Positions 1 through 6,302 of a stretch of 6,738 bases of DNA are shown in pieces (the first letter of the stretch is position 1; every line of letters begins with the position of its first letter). The notes under the pieces are model-generated. The model made no database searches and was not told the DNA's origin. It saw nothing but the letters and a program-made list of their open reading frames with translations. Made by a program: the position numbers and the translations under genes. The DNA comes from Bacteroidota bacterium (lineage in GTDB: Bacteria > Bacteroidota > Bacteroidia > Chitinophagales > Chitinophagaceae), in assembly GCA_023391315.1 (NCBI GenBank), contig JAEWBD010000396.1, forward strand, positions 1 to 6,738, read 5' to 3'.

Positions 1-668
1 CCTTTTGCCTTGGCTTTTATAAACTTCAGCAAAGTCTCCGTGTAAGTATCTTTAAAATCTGATATATCAAATTTGCTGCTAAGCTGGTCAATGAGTTTTA
101 TAGCCATGTTTATCTCGGCGGTACTCACTTTTGAAGCAGGTACTTTTATATCCTCCGTACTTCTTATCTCTTCTGCAAAACGGATTTTATGCAATACCAA
201 TATATTGTCTGAGGGTGATATAAGGCAGAGATTTTCTTTATTGCGCAAAACAAAACTGCCTATTGCTGCCTTTTTTGCTTTTACAAGTGAATCGCGTAAT
301 AATACATAAGCTTTAGCACCATTTTTTTCAGGCTCTATATAATAGGCTGAATCATAATAAATGGGTGAAACTTCTTCCGTTTTTACAAATTCCGTTATGT
401 CAATTGTTTTTGTTTTTTCGGGGCTGGCTTTTTTAAAATCCTCATCAGTTAGTATCACATACTGGTTATCTACTTTGTAACCTTTCACAATATTATCCCA
501 GCCAACTTCCTTTCCTGTTTTCTCATTCACTCGCTTAAACTGTATGTTGGAATGATCTTTTTTGTCAAGCATATCAAGGTCGAGGCTGCCAGATTGTATG
601 GCACTATATAATTTAATGGGAATATTTACAAGCCCAAAACTTATTGAGCCGCTCCATAAAGATCTCAT
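1..668 (-). CDS. ku: Ku DNA-end-binding protein, C-terminus cut by window edge
   Basis: This is the bacterial Ku homologue, which binds double-strand DNA ends as a homodimeric ring and recruits ligase LigD for non-homologous end joining. Reading the minus strand from an ATG at 668-666 gives 222 uninterrupted residues to the left edge, with no stop. The N-terminus MRSLWSGSISFGLVNIPIKLY is the diagnostic Ku start, which fixes the start codon. Further family-like stretches are the ISPSDNILVLHKIRFAEEIR beta-barrel region near residues 151-170 and, at the visible end, a helical segment with AIKLIDQLSSKFD and FKDTYTETLLKFIKAKAK, typical of the end of the Ku core domain. Bacterial Ku proteins are usually about 260-300 residues, so a C-terminal tail is missing. 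No ligD lies in the window. The gene follows a small helical-protein gene by 72 bases and is probably cotranscribed with it. The family call is firm. Confidence 0.95.
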   Translation of the reverse strand, partial: MRSLWSGSISFGLVNIPIKLYSAIQSGSLDLDMLDKKDHSNIQFKRVNEKTGKEVGWDNIVKGYKVDNQYVILTDEDFKKASPEKTKTIDITEFVKTEEVSPIYYDSAYYIEPEKNGAKAYVLLRDSLVKAKKAAIGSFVLRNKENLCLISPSDNILVLHKIRFAEEIRSTEDIKVPASKVSTAEINMAIKLIDQLSSKFDISDFKDTYTETLLKFIKAKAK

Positions 669-740
669 ATTTATTTTTTCGAAAACGGTGAAAATATTGT
701 GCCTGATATTTGAAATGGGGAAGTCTTCCCCCAATAAAAT

Positions 741-1205
741 TTAATGAGACATCGTTTTTACATCGTTAAACAAACGCATTTGCATAAGGCTTGCCGTAAA
801 TTGTTGCAGATGGTTTCGTATGAGGCTTTTAAGCGATGCCCCGAACTTTTTATCTCTCAATAATTTCCTGTATGATTTTAAATACACTTCTTCAAAGAAA
901 TCGCAAACACTTTCAACGCTGGAAAGTTTCTTCACGGGCATTAGTTTTTTATTTTCAACATGGTGTTCGTCTTCATTGTCATTGCATATCATAGAATCAA
1001 TGTGAGAGCGGATTTCATTTTCACACTGCAACGACTCTGATGTAAGCATATACATGCATTTGGCAAACGATTTATCAAAGCTGGCATTGGCTGTAGCTTC
1101 AAGGGTTTTGCGCGCTTCGCACATTTTATTTACCATGTTTTTTAAACGCATGCAGATGTAAGAATAATGCGCTGCTTCATTTGGGGTAATCGTCACAAAT
1201 ACCAT
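741..1205 (-). CDS. Small helical protein of unknown function upstream of ku
   Basis: I do not recognise this 154-residue protein with confidence. It has no signal peptide or membrane segment and is probably cytoplasmic. The sequence looks almost entirely alpha-helical. Likely helices lie at about residues 8-38, 42-75, 92-120 and 122-150, separated by an acidic, His-containing loop (NDNEDEHHVEN, about 75-85). That layout would suit a four-helix bundle, loosely like ferritin-like or DUF2383-type stress proteins, but I see no clear metal-ligand pattern (ExxH pairs are not evident). Five cysteines are scattered and form no CxxC motif. The ATG at 1205 is the first in frame and gives the full frame; internal ATGs at codons 19 and 24 are alternatives. 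It precedes ku on the same strand by 72 bases, so a shared transcript and a damage- or stress-related role are possible. This is inference from position only. Confidence 0.7.
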   Translation of the reverse strand: MVFVTITPNEAAHYSYICMRLKNMVNKMCEARKTLEATANASFDKSFAKCMYMLTSESLQCENEIRSHIDSMICNDNEDEHHVENKKLMPVKKLSSVESVCDFFEEVYLKSYRKLLRDKKFGASLKSLIRNHLQQFTASLMQMRLFNDVKTMSH

Positions 1206-1345
1206 AACAATCGTTTTTAATTGTTTAAGAAATGCCGCAAATTATATGCCCTTACTAATGGTATGATTTTAGCAAATGATTAAATTCTCAGAACTTTTTC
1301 CAAACTGCCGAAGGGAACTAAAATTACTTAATTTATTTCAATTAT
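1206..1345. other. Divergent intergenic region between the ku unit and the amylase unit
   Basis: This 140-base AT-rich gap must hold the promoters for both the leftward helical-protein/ku unit and the rightward amylase unit, because the two coding regions point away from each other. I see no strong inverted repeat. The nearest match to the Bacteroidota -7 element (TAnnTTTG) is TATAATTTG on the minus strand at 1246-1238, about 33 bases before the leftward ATG. It has one base too many, and the closest upstream TTTG (1276-1273, minus strand) is too far away for the usual spacing. No convincing promoter is visible for the amylase gene. Confidence 0.5.
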
Positions 1346-2827
1346 ATGCGTAAAACAATTTTTCAGTTTTTTCATTGGTATTATCCAAAAGGAAGGCTGT
1401 GGAAGGAGGTGATGCAACAGGCGCGTCACCTTGAATGGCTCGGGATTTCAGATGTATGGCTTCCGCCTCCCTATAAATCCTCTGCCGGTGCAGACGGCGT
1501 GGGTTACGACGTTTACGATCTTTTTGATCTTGGTGAATTTGATCAGAAAGGCTCGGTAAAAACCAGGTATGGAACAAAAAAACAGTTTATCAATGCGGTA
1601 AAAACTTTACACAAACATAACCTGAGCGTCATGGGCGATATTGTACTTAACCATAAAAACGGCGCCGATGAAACCGAAAAAGTGAATGTTATAAAGGTTG
1701 ACTACGAGGATCGTAATAAAGTCATTTCAGAACCATTTGAGAAAGAGATTAATACAAAATATTATTTCCCCGGGCGTAATAAAAGGTATTCTGAATTTGT
1801 TTGGGATTTCCATGCCTTCACCGGTGTAGATGAATGTTCCAGTGACAATGAAAAATGTATTTACAAAATCATTAATGGTTATGGTGATTTATGGGATGAT
1901 GTGGTTGGCGATGAGTTTGGCAATTTTGATTACCTGCTTGGCGCTGATATAGAATTCAGAAATCCTAATGTTACCGCTGAATTGAAATACTGGGGCAAGT
2001 GGTTTATTGAAACCTGCTATATAGATAGCCTGCGCCTTGATGCAGTAAAACATATTTCGCCTGTTTTTTATAAAGAATGGCTCGATTATCTTAAAGAAAC
2101 ATTTCAGAAAGATTTTTTTACGGTTGCGGAATTCTGGAGCAACGATCTCAAATACCTGCACGAATACCTTGATGTAATGGAAAACCGGGTACAGCTTTTT
2201 GATGTGCCTTTGCACCGTAACTTCTTCGATGCATCCCGGCAGGGCAAAGATTTCAACCTGCCCGATATATTTAACGATACCTTGTTGCAAACACGTTCGC
2301 AAAGCGCTGTAACGTTTGTTGATAACCACGATACGCAACCGGCACAATCATTGGAATCTTTTGTTGATTTCTGGTTTAAGCCGCACGCCAATGCCCTGAT
2401 ATTATTGAGGCAGGAAGGCATTCCCTGTGTATTTTATCCAAGTTACTATGGGGCCTCCTATAATGTAGATGGCAACGATATACATCTTGCACCCGTTCCG
2501 AATCTGTATAAAATGCTGATGATACGAAAGAATTTATTTGAAGGCGAACAGCATGATTATTTCGATCATCCCAATTGCATAAGCTGGTTTGTTTCGGGCA
2601 CAGAGCAAAACCAGAATGCAGGTTTTGTGGTGGTGCTATCAAACGGAGATGATGGGTTTAAAGAAATGAATTTAAGTGGCCTGAATGCGAACAGGAAATT
2701 TATTGATGTAACGGAAAGCTTTGCAGATGCCGTTGTTACAAACAACGATGGCATAGGTATTTTCCCGGTTAAATCACGAAACATAAGTATATGGATTAAA
2801 GAAGAAGCGCTTGAATCCATAAAATAA
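1346..2827 (+). CDS. Cytoplasmic alpha-amylase, glycoside hydrolase family 13 (GH13_5-like)
   Basis: This retaining alpha-glucan hydrolase cuts internal alpha-1,4 bonds of starch, glycogen or maltodextrins. The 493 residues match the usual 480-515 of the bacterial liquefying/cytoplasmic type (E. coli AmyA, Bacillus amylases). The N-terminus FQFFHWYYP begins the TIM barrel directly, with no signal peptide, so it should act in the cytoplasm. The conserved GH13 regions are present in order: GDIVLNH (97-103), LLGADIEF (197-204), DSLRLDAVKH (227-236) with Arg230 and nucleophile Asp232, FTVAEFW (258-264) with acid/base Glu262, and FVDNHDTQ (324-331) with transition-state stabiliser Asp329. The small beta-sandwich C domain follows from about 400. 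All catalytic residues are intact. The ATG at 1346 fits the family N-terminus; no strong ribosome-binding site is seen. An oxidoreductase gene follows after 21 bases. The likely job is turnover of stored glycogen or imported glucans. Confidence 0.95.
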   Translation: MRKTIFQFFHWYYPKGRLWKEVMQQARHLEWLGISDVWLPPPYKSSAGADGVGYDVYDLFDLGEFDQKGSVKTRYGTKKQFINAVKTLHKHNLSVMGDIVLNHKNGADETEKVNVIKVDYEDRNKVISEPFEKEINTKYYFPGRNKRYSEFVWDFHAFTGVDECSSDNEKCIYKIINGYGDLWDDVVGDEFGNFDYLLGADIEFRNPNVTAELKYWGKWFIETCYIDSLRLDAVKHISPVFYKEWLDYLKETFQKDFFTVAEFWSNDLKYLHEYLDVMENRVQLFDVPLHRNFFDASRQGKDFNLPDIFNDTLLQTRSQSAVTFVDNHDTQPAQSLESFVDFWFKPHANALILLRQEGIPCVFYPSYYGASYNVDGNDIHLAPVPNLYKMLMIRKNLFEGEQHDYFDHPNCISWFVSGTEQNQNAGFVVVLSNGDDGFKEMNLSGLNANRKFIDVTESFADAVVTNNDGIGIFPVKSRNISIWIKEEALESIK

Positions 2828-2848
2828 ATATCAATTGAAATATAATCT

Positions 2849-3823
2849 ATGAAATGGGGAATAATCGGCCCTGGAAATATTGCCAGGGAATTTGTAAACG
2901 ATCTGCAATATGTTAAAGGCGAGCCATGCGAAGTGGGCGCCGTACTTGGCCATACATACGCAGATGCAAAAGCATTTGCAGATAAACATGGTGGCTTTGC
3001 AATAAAAGATATAAATGATTTACTAACGCAAAGGCCGCATGCCGTTTATATTGCAACACCACATCCAATGCATTACGACCAGGCACTGTTTTGCCTTGAA
3101 AATAAAATACCGGTTTTATGCGAGAAGCCACTTGCTATAAATGAGAAACAGGTAAGCGGGCTTATTGAAGCATCAAAAAAGCATAACACATTTTTAATGG
3201 AAGGTTTGTGGACACGTTTTCTGCCAAGCTTTCAATTTCTTTTTGATATTATTCAATCAAAAGCGATCGGTGAAATACTGCATTTACATGCAGATATGAG
3301 TTTTATAGCAGAGAAAGATAAAACCAACCGCTTTTTCAATCCCGAGCTTGGCGGCGGTTCTTTGCTTGATGTGGGTGTTTATACAATTTATCTAAGTTAT
3401 CTTTTGTTGGGCAATCCTGATAAAATATTTGCCTGCGGAAAAGTAAACAAATCACATATTGATGAAACCTGTGGTATTACACTGCAGTATGATGACGGGA
3501 AATATGCTATGCTTGAATCTTCCATCATTACGCAAACGCAAAACAATGCATGGATTTATGGAAGCAAGGGAACGTTGCGTGTAAAAAGGCCCTGGACCGA
3601 ACATCCCGAAAGAATTGATGTTCGCATTCTTAATGCCCCGGCCCGGGAACACTATCCGTCATGGGAGGGCAGGGGTTTTCAGTTTGAAATAGAAGATGTA
3701 ATTAAATGTTTGCGCAGCAATAGAATTGAAAGCAATATTATTCCGCATAGGGCAAGCCTTGATGTTGTAAGAATCATGGACGAAGTGCGTTCACAGCTTG
3801 GCATTGTTTATCCGCATGATTAA
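2849..3823 (+). CDS. Gfo/Idh/MocA family NAD(P)-dependent oxidoreductase (dihydrodiol/xylose dehydrogenase-like)
   Basis: This 324-residue cytoplasmic enzyme probably oxidises or reduces a sugar or cyclic diol using NAD(P). An N-terminal Rossmann fold starts at once with WGIIGPGNIA (3-12), a GxGxxA-type dinucleotide site. The CEKPLAIN motif (91-98) supplies the family's catalytic lysine, Lys93. The C-terminal alpha/beta domain carries EGLWTRF (118-124) and GGGSLLDVGVY (168-178). Tyr178 stands where inositol- and glucose-fructose-type members carry His. That pattern, with EGLWTRF, is closer to trans-1,2-dihydrobenzene-1,2-diol dehydrogenase and NADP-xylose dehydrogenase-like members. The true substrate cannot be read from sequence. 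The start at 2849 is right for the fold, since the first beta strand follows immediately. It lies 21 bases after the amylase gene and is probably cotranscribed, hinting at a sugar substrate. The length is normal and no defects are seen. Confidence 0.92.
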   Translation: MKWGIIGPGNIAREFVNDLQYVKGEPCEVGAVLGHTYADAKAFADKHGGFAIKDINDLLTQRPHAVYIATPHPMHYDQALFCLENKIPVLCEKPLAINEKQVSGLIEASKKHNTFLMEGLWTRFLPSFQFLFDIIQSKAIGEILHLHADMSFIAEKDKTNRFFNPELGGGSLLDVGVYTIYLSYLLLGNPDKIFACGKVNKSHIDETCGITLQYDDGKYAMLESSIITQTQNNAWIYGSKGTLRVKRPWTEHPERIDVRILNAPAREHYPSWEGRGFQFEIEDVIKCLRSNRIESNIIPHRASLDVVRIMDEVRSQLGIVYPHD

Positions 3824-3866
3824 TGAATGTTGTATCACTTCCGCTAAATCCAACTCACGGTAGCTA

Positions 3867-3893
3867 AAAAAACTTCTGCATACCAGGTTTTTT
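3867..3893 (+). terminator. Possible weak intrinsic terminator after the amylase/oxidoreductase unit
   Basis: AAAAAAC (3867-3873) pairs perfectly with GTTTTTT (3887-3893), and a T-G wobble plus a T-A pair extend the stem to about nine pairs around a loop of about nine bases. The right arm is itself a T-run. It lies 43 bases after the oxidoreductase stop and before the operator of the next operon, where a terminator is expected. The stem is AT-rich and weak, so it may be chance. Confidence 0.3.
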
Positions 3894-3901
3894 ATCCATA
3901 A

Positions 3902-3925
3902 ATATTTAGATATTTGTCTAAATAT
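3902..3925. promoter_or_regulatory. Palindromic operator, probable binding site of the ArsR/SdpR-type repressor
   Basis: The left arm ATATTTAGA (3902-3910) and right arm TCTAAATAT (3917-3925) are exact reverse complements, separated by TATTTG (3911-3916). Two 9-bp arms around a 6-base spacer are the size and symmetry expected for a dimeric winged-helix repressor of the ArsR/SdpR group. The site ends 12 bases before the repressor's ATG, where bound protein would block transcription of its own operon. The symmetry is seen directly; the binding partner is inferred. Confidence 0.75.
3909..3916 (+). promoter_or_regulatory. Candidate -7 promoter element inside the operator
   Basis: GATATTTG differs by one base from the Bacteroidota -7 consensus TAnnTTTG and sits in the centre of the palindrome, 21 bases before the repressor's ATG. 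A T-run at 3888-3893 is at roughly the position of the -33 TTTG box but matches it poorly. If this is the promoter, a repressor on the palindrome would directly cover it. The leader would be very short, which is common in this phylum. Confidence 0.3.
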
Positions 3926-3937
3926 ACAAACGTTTAA

Positions 3938-4204
3938 ATGAATATTGTATTTAAGGCCTTGAATGACGCCACCCGCCGGCAGATACTCGAACTGCTGCAG
4001 AAAACCGATCTTACGGCGGGCGAAATAGCAGATAATTTCAATATTTCATTTCCCAGTATTTCGCATCATCTTGATTTGCTGAAGCAGGCAAACCTGGTAA
4101 CCACCAAAAAGGAAGGCCAGTTTATTTATTATTCATTAAACACAACGGTAATGGATGAAATTGTGAAATGGCTTTTGCAGTTTAAACCTAAAAAGAAAAA
4201 ATAA
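3938..4204 (+). CDS. ArsR/SdpR-type winged-helix autorepressor
   Basis: This 88-residue DNA-binding protein has the compact ArsR-family winged-helix fold and probably acts as a dimer. FKALNDATRRQILELL (5-20) is the typical first helix region. LTAGEIADNFNISFPSISHH (about 25-44) holds the helix-turn-helix with the SxxSxHLxxL-type recognition helix, and TTKKEGQFIYYSLN (55-68) is the beta wing. The ELCVCDL-type metal-binding cysteines of arsenic/zinc sensors are absent (no Cys at all), so it is not a classic metal sensor. It is closest to SdpR, the B. subtilis repressor that SdpI sequesters at the membrane. The palindrome at 3902-3925 supports autorepression. The next gene, encoding an SdpI-type protein, begins one base after its stop, reinforcing the SdpR reading. 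The Lys-rich end (PKKKK) is encoded by an A-rich run just before the stop. Confidence 0.92.
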   Translation: MNIVFKALNDATRRQILELLQKTDLTAGEIADNFNISFPSISHHLDLLKQANLVTTKKEGQFIYYSLNTTVMDEIVKWLLQFKPKKKK

Positions 4205-4205
4205 T

Positions 4206-4865
4206 ATGAAAACACTGTTACGTAATCTTATCTGGCTGGTATTGCTTGCGCCGGCAGTTTACCTTGCTACAATATGGGACCAAATTCCGGCTACCGTTCC
4301 AACACATTTTGATTCGCATGGCAATGCAGACGGCTACAGCAGCCGTGAAAGCTTTCAGCGTATTATTATTGCATTCATTATTATTAATGCCGGCGTGTAT
4401 TTAACTGTGAGTAATATTTACAGGATTGATCCGAAGAAAACCGCATCGCTGAACAAAGACCGCATGCAAAGAATGGGTTTGTACGTGTGTGCTTATCTTT
4501 CGGCCATTTCCATAATGATTATTTATGCAAGCGTGCACAATGATCCTGCATTAATAATGAAATTTGTTTTTATTGCAATGGGTTTATTATTTGCATTAAT
4601 TGGGAGCAATATGTATAATATAAAACCTAATTATTTTGCCGGCATTCGCCTGCCATGGACGCTGGAAAGTGAAGATAACTGGCGCCGTACCCACAGGTTT
4701 GCCGGAAAGCTTTGGTTCTTTGGCGGCTTATGCATAGCCCTTATTGCTTTTGTATTCACCGGCGATCCTGCATTATATGCAAGTGCAGTTATTACAGCTG
4801 CGGTAGTTATTATTCCCATAATTTATTCTTACAGTATTTATAAAGATCAAACAAACAAATTATAG
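4206..4865 (+). CDS. SdpI-type polytopic membrane protein (DUF1648 plus SdpI domain)
   Basis: This 219-residue inner-membrane protein has about six predicted transmembrane segments (near 5-24, 52-71, 91-110, 116-137, 166-184, 188-212). The N-terminal DUF1648-like part shows IPATVPTHFDSHGNADGYSS (27-46), with the typical P-x-H-[FW]-[ND] signature. The SdpI-family signature is clear at 142-168: N-Y-x-A-G-I-R-L-P-W-T-L, followed by W159, T162-H163-R164 and G167-K168. In B. subtilis, SdpI gives immunity to the SdpC toxic peptide and, when it senses the toxin, holds SdpR at the membrane, so inducing its own operon. Direct linkage to an SdpR-type gene (one base apart) suggests the same sensor/sequestration logic here. 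No toxin genes are visible, so the signal is unknown. The two-base gap to the next gene implies one transcript. Confidence 0.92.
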   Translation: MKTLLRNLIWLVLLAPAVYLATIWDQIPATVPTHFDSHGNADGYSSRESFQRIIIAFIIINAGVYLTVSNIYRIDPKKTASLNKDRMQRMGLYVCAYLSAISIMIIYASVHNDPALIMKFVFIAMGLLFALIGSNMYNIKPNYFAGIRLPWTLESEDNWRRTHRFAGKLWFFGGLCIALIAFVFTGDPALYASAVITAAVVIIPIIYSYSIYKDQTNKL

Positions 4866-4867
4866 AT

Positions 4868-6301
4868 ATGAAACTAAAGCTCTTAATAATTGCTATAAGT
4901 TTTTTTGCAATTAACAGGCTGACTGCCCAGGCAAATTTTTCAGGCATGTGGAGCGCCACGCTTAAAGTGGCAGGAGACATCAGGCTTATACTACATGTAA
5001 ACCTGCAGCCCGATGGAACTTATACGGCCACTTTTGACAGCCCGGATCAAAAGGCTATTGGCATTAAATGCGATACCGTTTTAATAACCAAAGACGCTTC
5101 AGGAAATGAACTGCTTACTTTTACTATCAGTAAATATAAAGTAAGCTATACAGGCAAATTGCTGAATGATACAACGCTTTCCGGCACTTTTACACAGGTG
5201 GCCAATGTTCCGCTTGATTTTCACAGGGGCGTAGTGCCGCCACCACCAGTGGTGCTCCGCCCGCAAACGCCAAAGCCGCCGTTTCCATACAGGAGCGAAG
5301 AAGTGGTTTATACTAAAAATGGTTTGCAATATGGAGGGACCATTACCATTCCGCAAAACGGCAGAAAATTTCCTGCTATTGTTTTAATTACAGGCTCAGG
5401 GCAGCAGGACCGCGATGAAACCATATTCAGCCATAAACCTTTTGCTGTATTGGCGGATGCGCTTACCCGGGACGGTTTTGTGGTGCTGCGGGTTGATGAC
5501 CGCGGCATAGGCAACAGCACCGGCAATTTTGCGGCATCCACTTCAGCAGATTTTGCAAAAGATGTAAATGCTTCGCTTGATTATTTAAGATCAAGGCCTG
5601 AAGTAAATGATAAAAACATTGGCCTGCTTGGCCACAGTGAAGGCGGTATGATTGCGCCAATGGTAGCATCTGCAAGAAAAGATGTAAAGTTTATGATTTT
5701 GCTTGCAGCGCCGGGCGTAAAAATTATTGATTTAATGGCAGAGCAGAATGCAGCCATTATGCGGTCTGCAGGAATGAATGCTTCAGTTGCAGAAAGTTTT
5801 AAATCACTTTATAAGCAATTAATGCCTGCCATAATAAACGCTGCTGATACAACCGCAGCATTAAATAATGCTTTGCCGATATTAATTAACTGGCAGGCGA
5901 AAATTGATACAGCGGATCTTCGTAAGCTTGGTTTTAAAACACCTGATGATAACAGGCAATATATTAAAGAACAAATAGCACTGGCATCCACACCCTGGTT
6001 TAAATATTTTATACAATTTGATCCGCAGCCTTATCTTACCAAATTAAAAAAAGTGAAGGTGCTTGCATTAAACGGCAGTAAAGACATACAGGTTGTGTCA
6101 AGCCAGAATTTGCCTGGCATACAAAGTGCACTGGTCCGTGGCAAAACAAAAAAATTCCAGGTAAAAGAATTGCCCGGCCTTAATCATTTATTTCAAACCT
6201 GCAAAACCTGCACTGTTGCTGAATATGGAAAACTGGAAGAAACAATTGCACCTGTGGCGTTACAAACAATTACAACATGGCTTAATCAAAATGTAAAGTA
6301 G
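4868..6301 (+). CDS. Secreted two-domain alpha/beta hydrolase (esterase/peptidase-like)
   Basis: This 477-residue exported serine hydrolase starts with a signal peptide (MKLKLLIIAISFFAINRLTAQ, cleavage likely after TAQ at 21) and is probably periplasmic. Residues about 23-122 form a beta-rich, lipocalin-like domain (FSGMWSATL, DSPDQKAIGI) common in Bacteroidota hydrolases. A proline-rich linker (about 122-140) leads to the alpha/beta hydrolase domain. There LITGSGQQDRDE (173-184) is the likely oxyanion loop, LRVDDRGIGNSTG (207-219) a conserved strand and loop, and GHSEGG (255-260) the nucleophile elbow with Ser257. Asp406 (GSKD) and His440 (GLNH) complete a plausible triad. An insertion at about 285-385 probably forms the lid. 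A CxxC pair (445-448) near the C-terminus could form a disulfide after export. The substrate is unknown; esters, acyl groups or peptides are possible. It starts two bases after the SdpI-type gene, so it belongs to that operon. Confidence 0.88.
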   Translation: MKLKLLIIAISFFAINRLTAQANFSGMWSATLKVAGDIRLILHVNLQPDGTYTATFDSPDQKAIGIKCDTVLITKDASGNELLTFTISKYKVSYTGKLLNDTTLSGTFTQVANVPLDFHRGVVPPPPVVLRPQTPKPPFPYRSEEVVYTKNGLQYGGTITIPQNGRKFPAIVLITGSGQQDRDETIFSHKPFAVLADALTRDGFVVLRVDDRGIGNSTGNFAASTSADFAKDVNASLDYLRSRPEVNDKNIGLLGHSEGGMIAPMVASARKDVKFMILLAAPGVKIIDLMAEQNAAIMRSAGMNASVAESFKSLYKQLMPAIINAADTTAALNNALPILINWQAKIDTADLRKLGFKTPDDNRQYIKEQIALASTPWFKYFIQFDPQPYLTKLKKVKVLALNGSKDIQVVSSQNLPGIQSALVRGKTKKFQVKELPGLNHLFQTCKTCTVAEYGKLEETIAPVALQTITTWLNQNVK

Positions 6302-6302
6302 A

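Noticed and set aside
73..744. Two plus-strand open frames (73-309 and 562-744) opposite the ku region.
   Set aside because: The minus strand here reads continuously as Ku with its diagnostic N-terminus. The plus-strand frames resemble no family and are antisense shadows.
1238..1276. Minus-strand promoter for the helical-protein/ku unit, using TTTG at 1276-1273 and TATAATTTG at 1246-1238.
   Set aside because: The spacing between the boxes is about 26 bases, longer than the roughly 20 typical of Bacteroidota promoters, and the -7 box has an extra base. It is mentioned only as a weak candidate within the intergenic entry.
1889..2820. Several minus-strand open frames of 84-152 codons inside the amylase gene.
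   Set aside because: All overlap a GH13 gene with every catalytic motif intact. Their translations show no domain-like pattern, so they are shadows.
3938..4204. Classic arsenic- or zinc-sensing ArsR repressor.
   Set aside because: The protein has no cysteines, lacks the metal-binding ELCVCDL-type motif, and sits directly before an SdpI-type gene. An SdpR-type repressor fits better.
3938..6301. Complete toxin/immunity (SdpABC-like cannibalism) system.
   Set aside because: Only the repressor and immunity-type genes have counterparts. There is no SdpC-like peptide or SdpA/SdpB maturation gene in the window, and the following hydrolase resembles neither.
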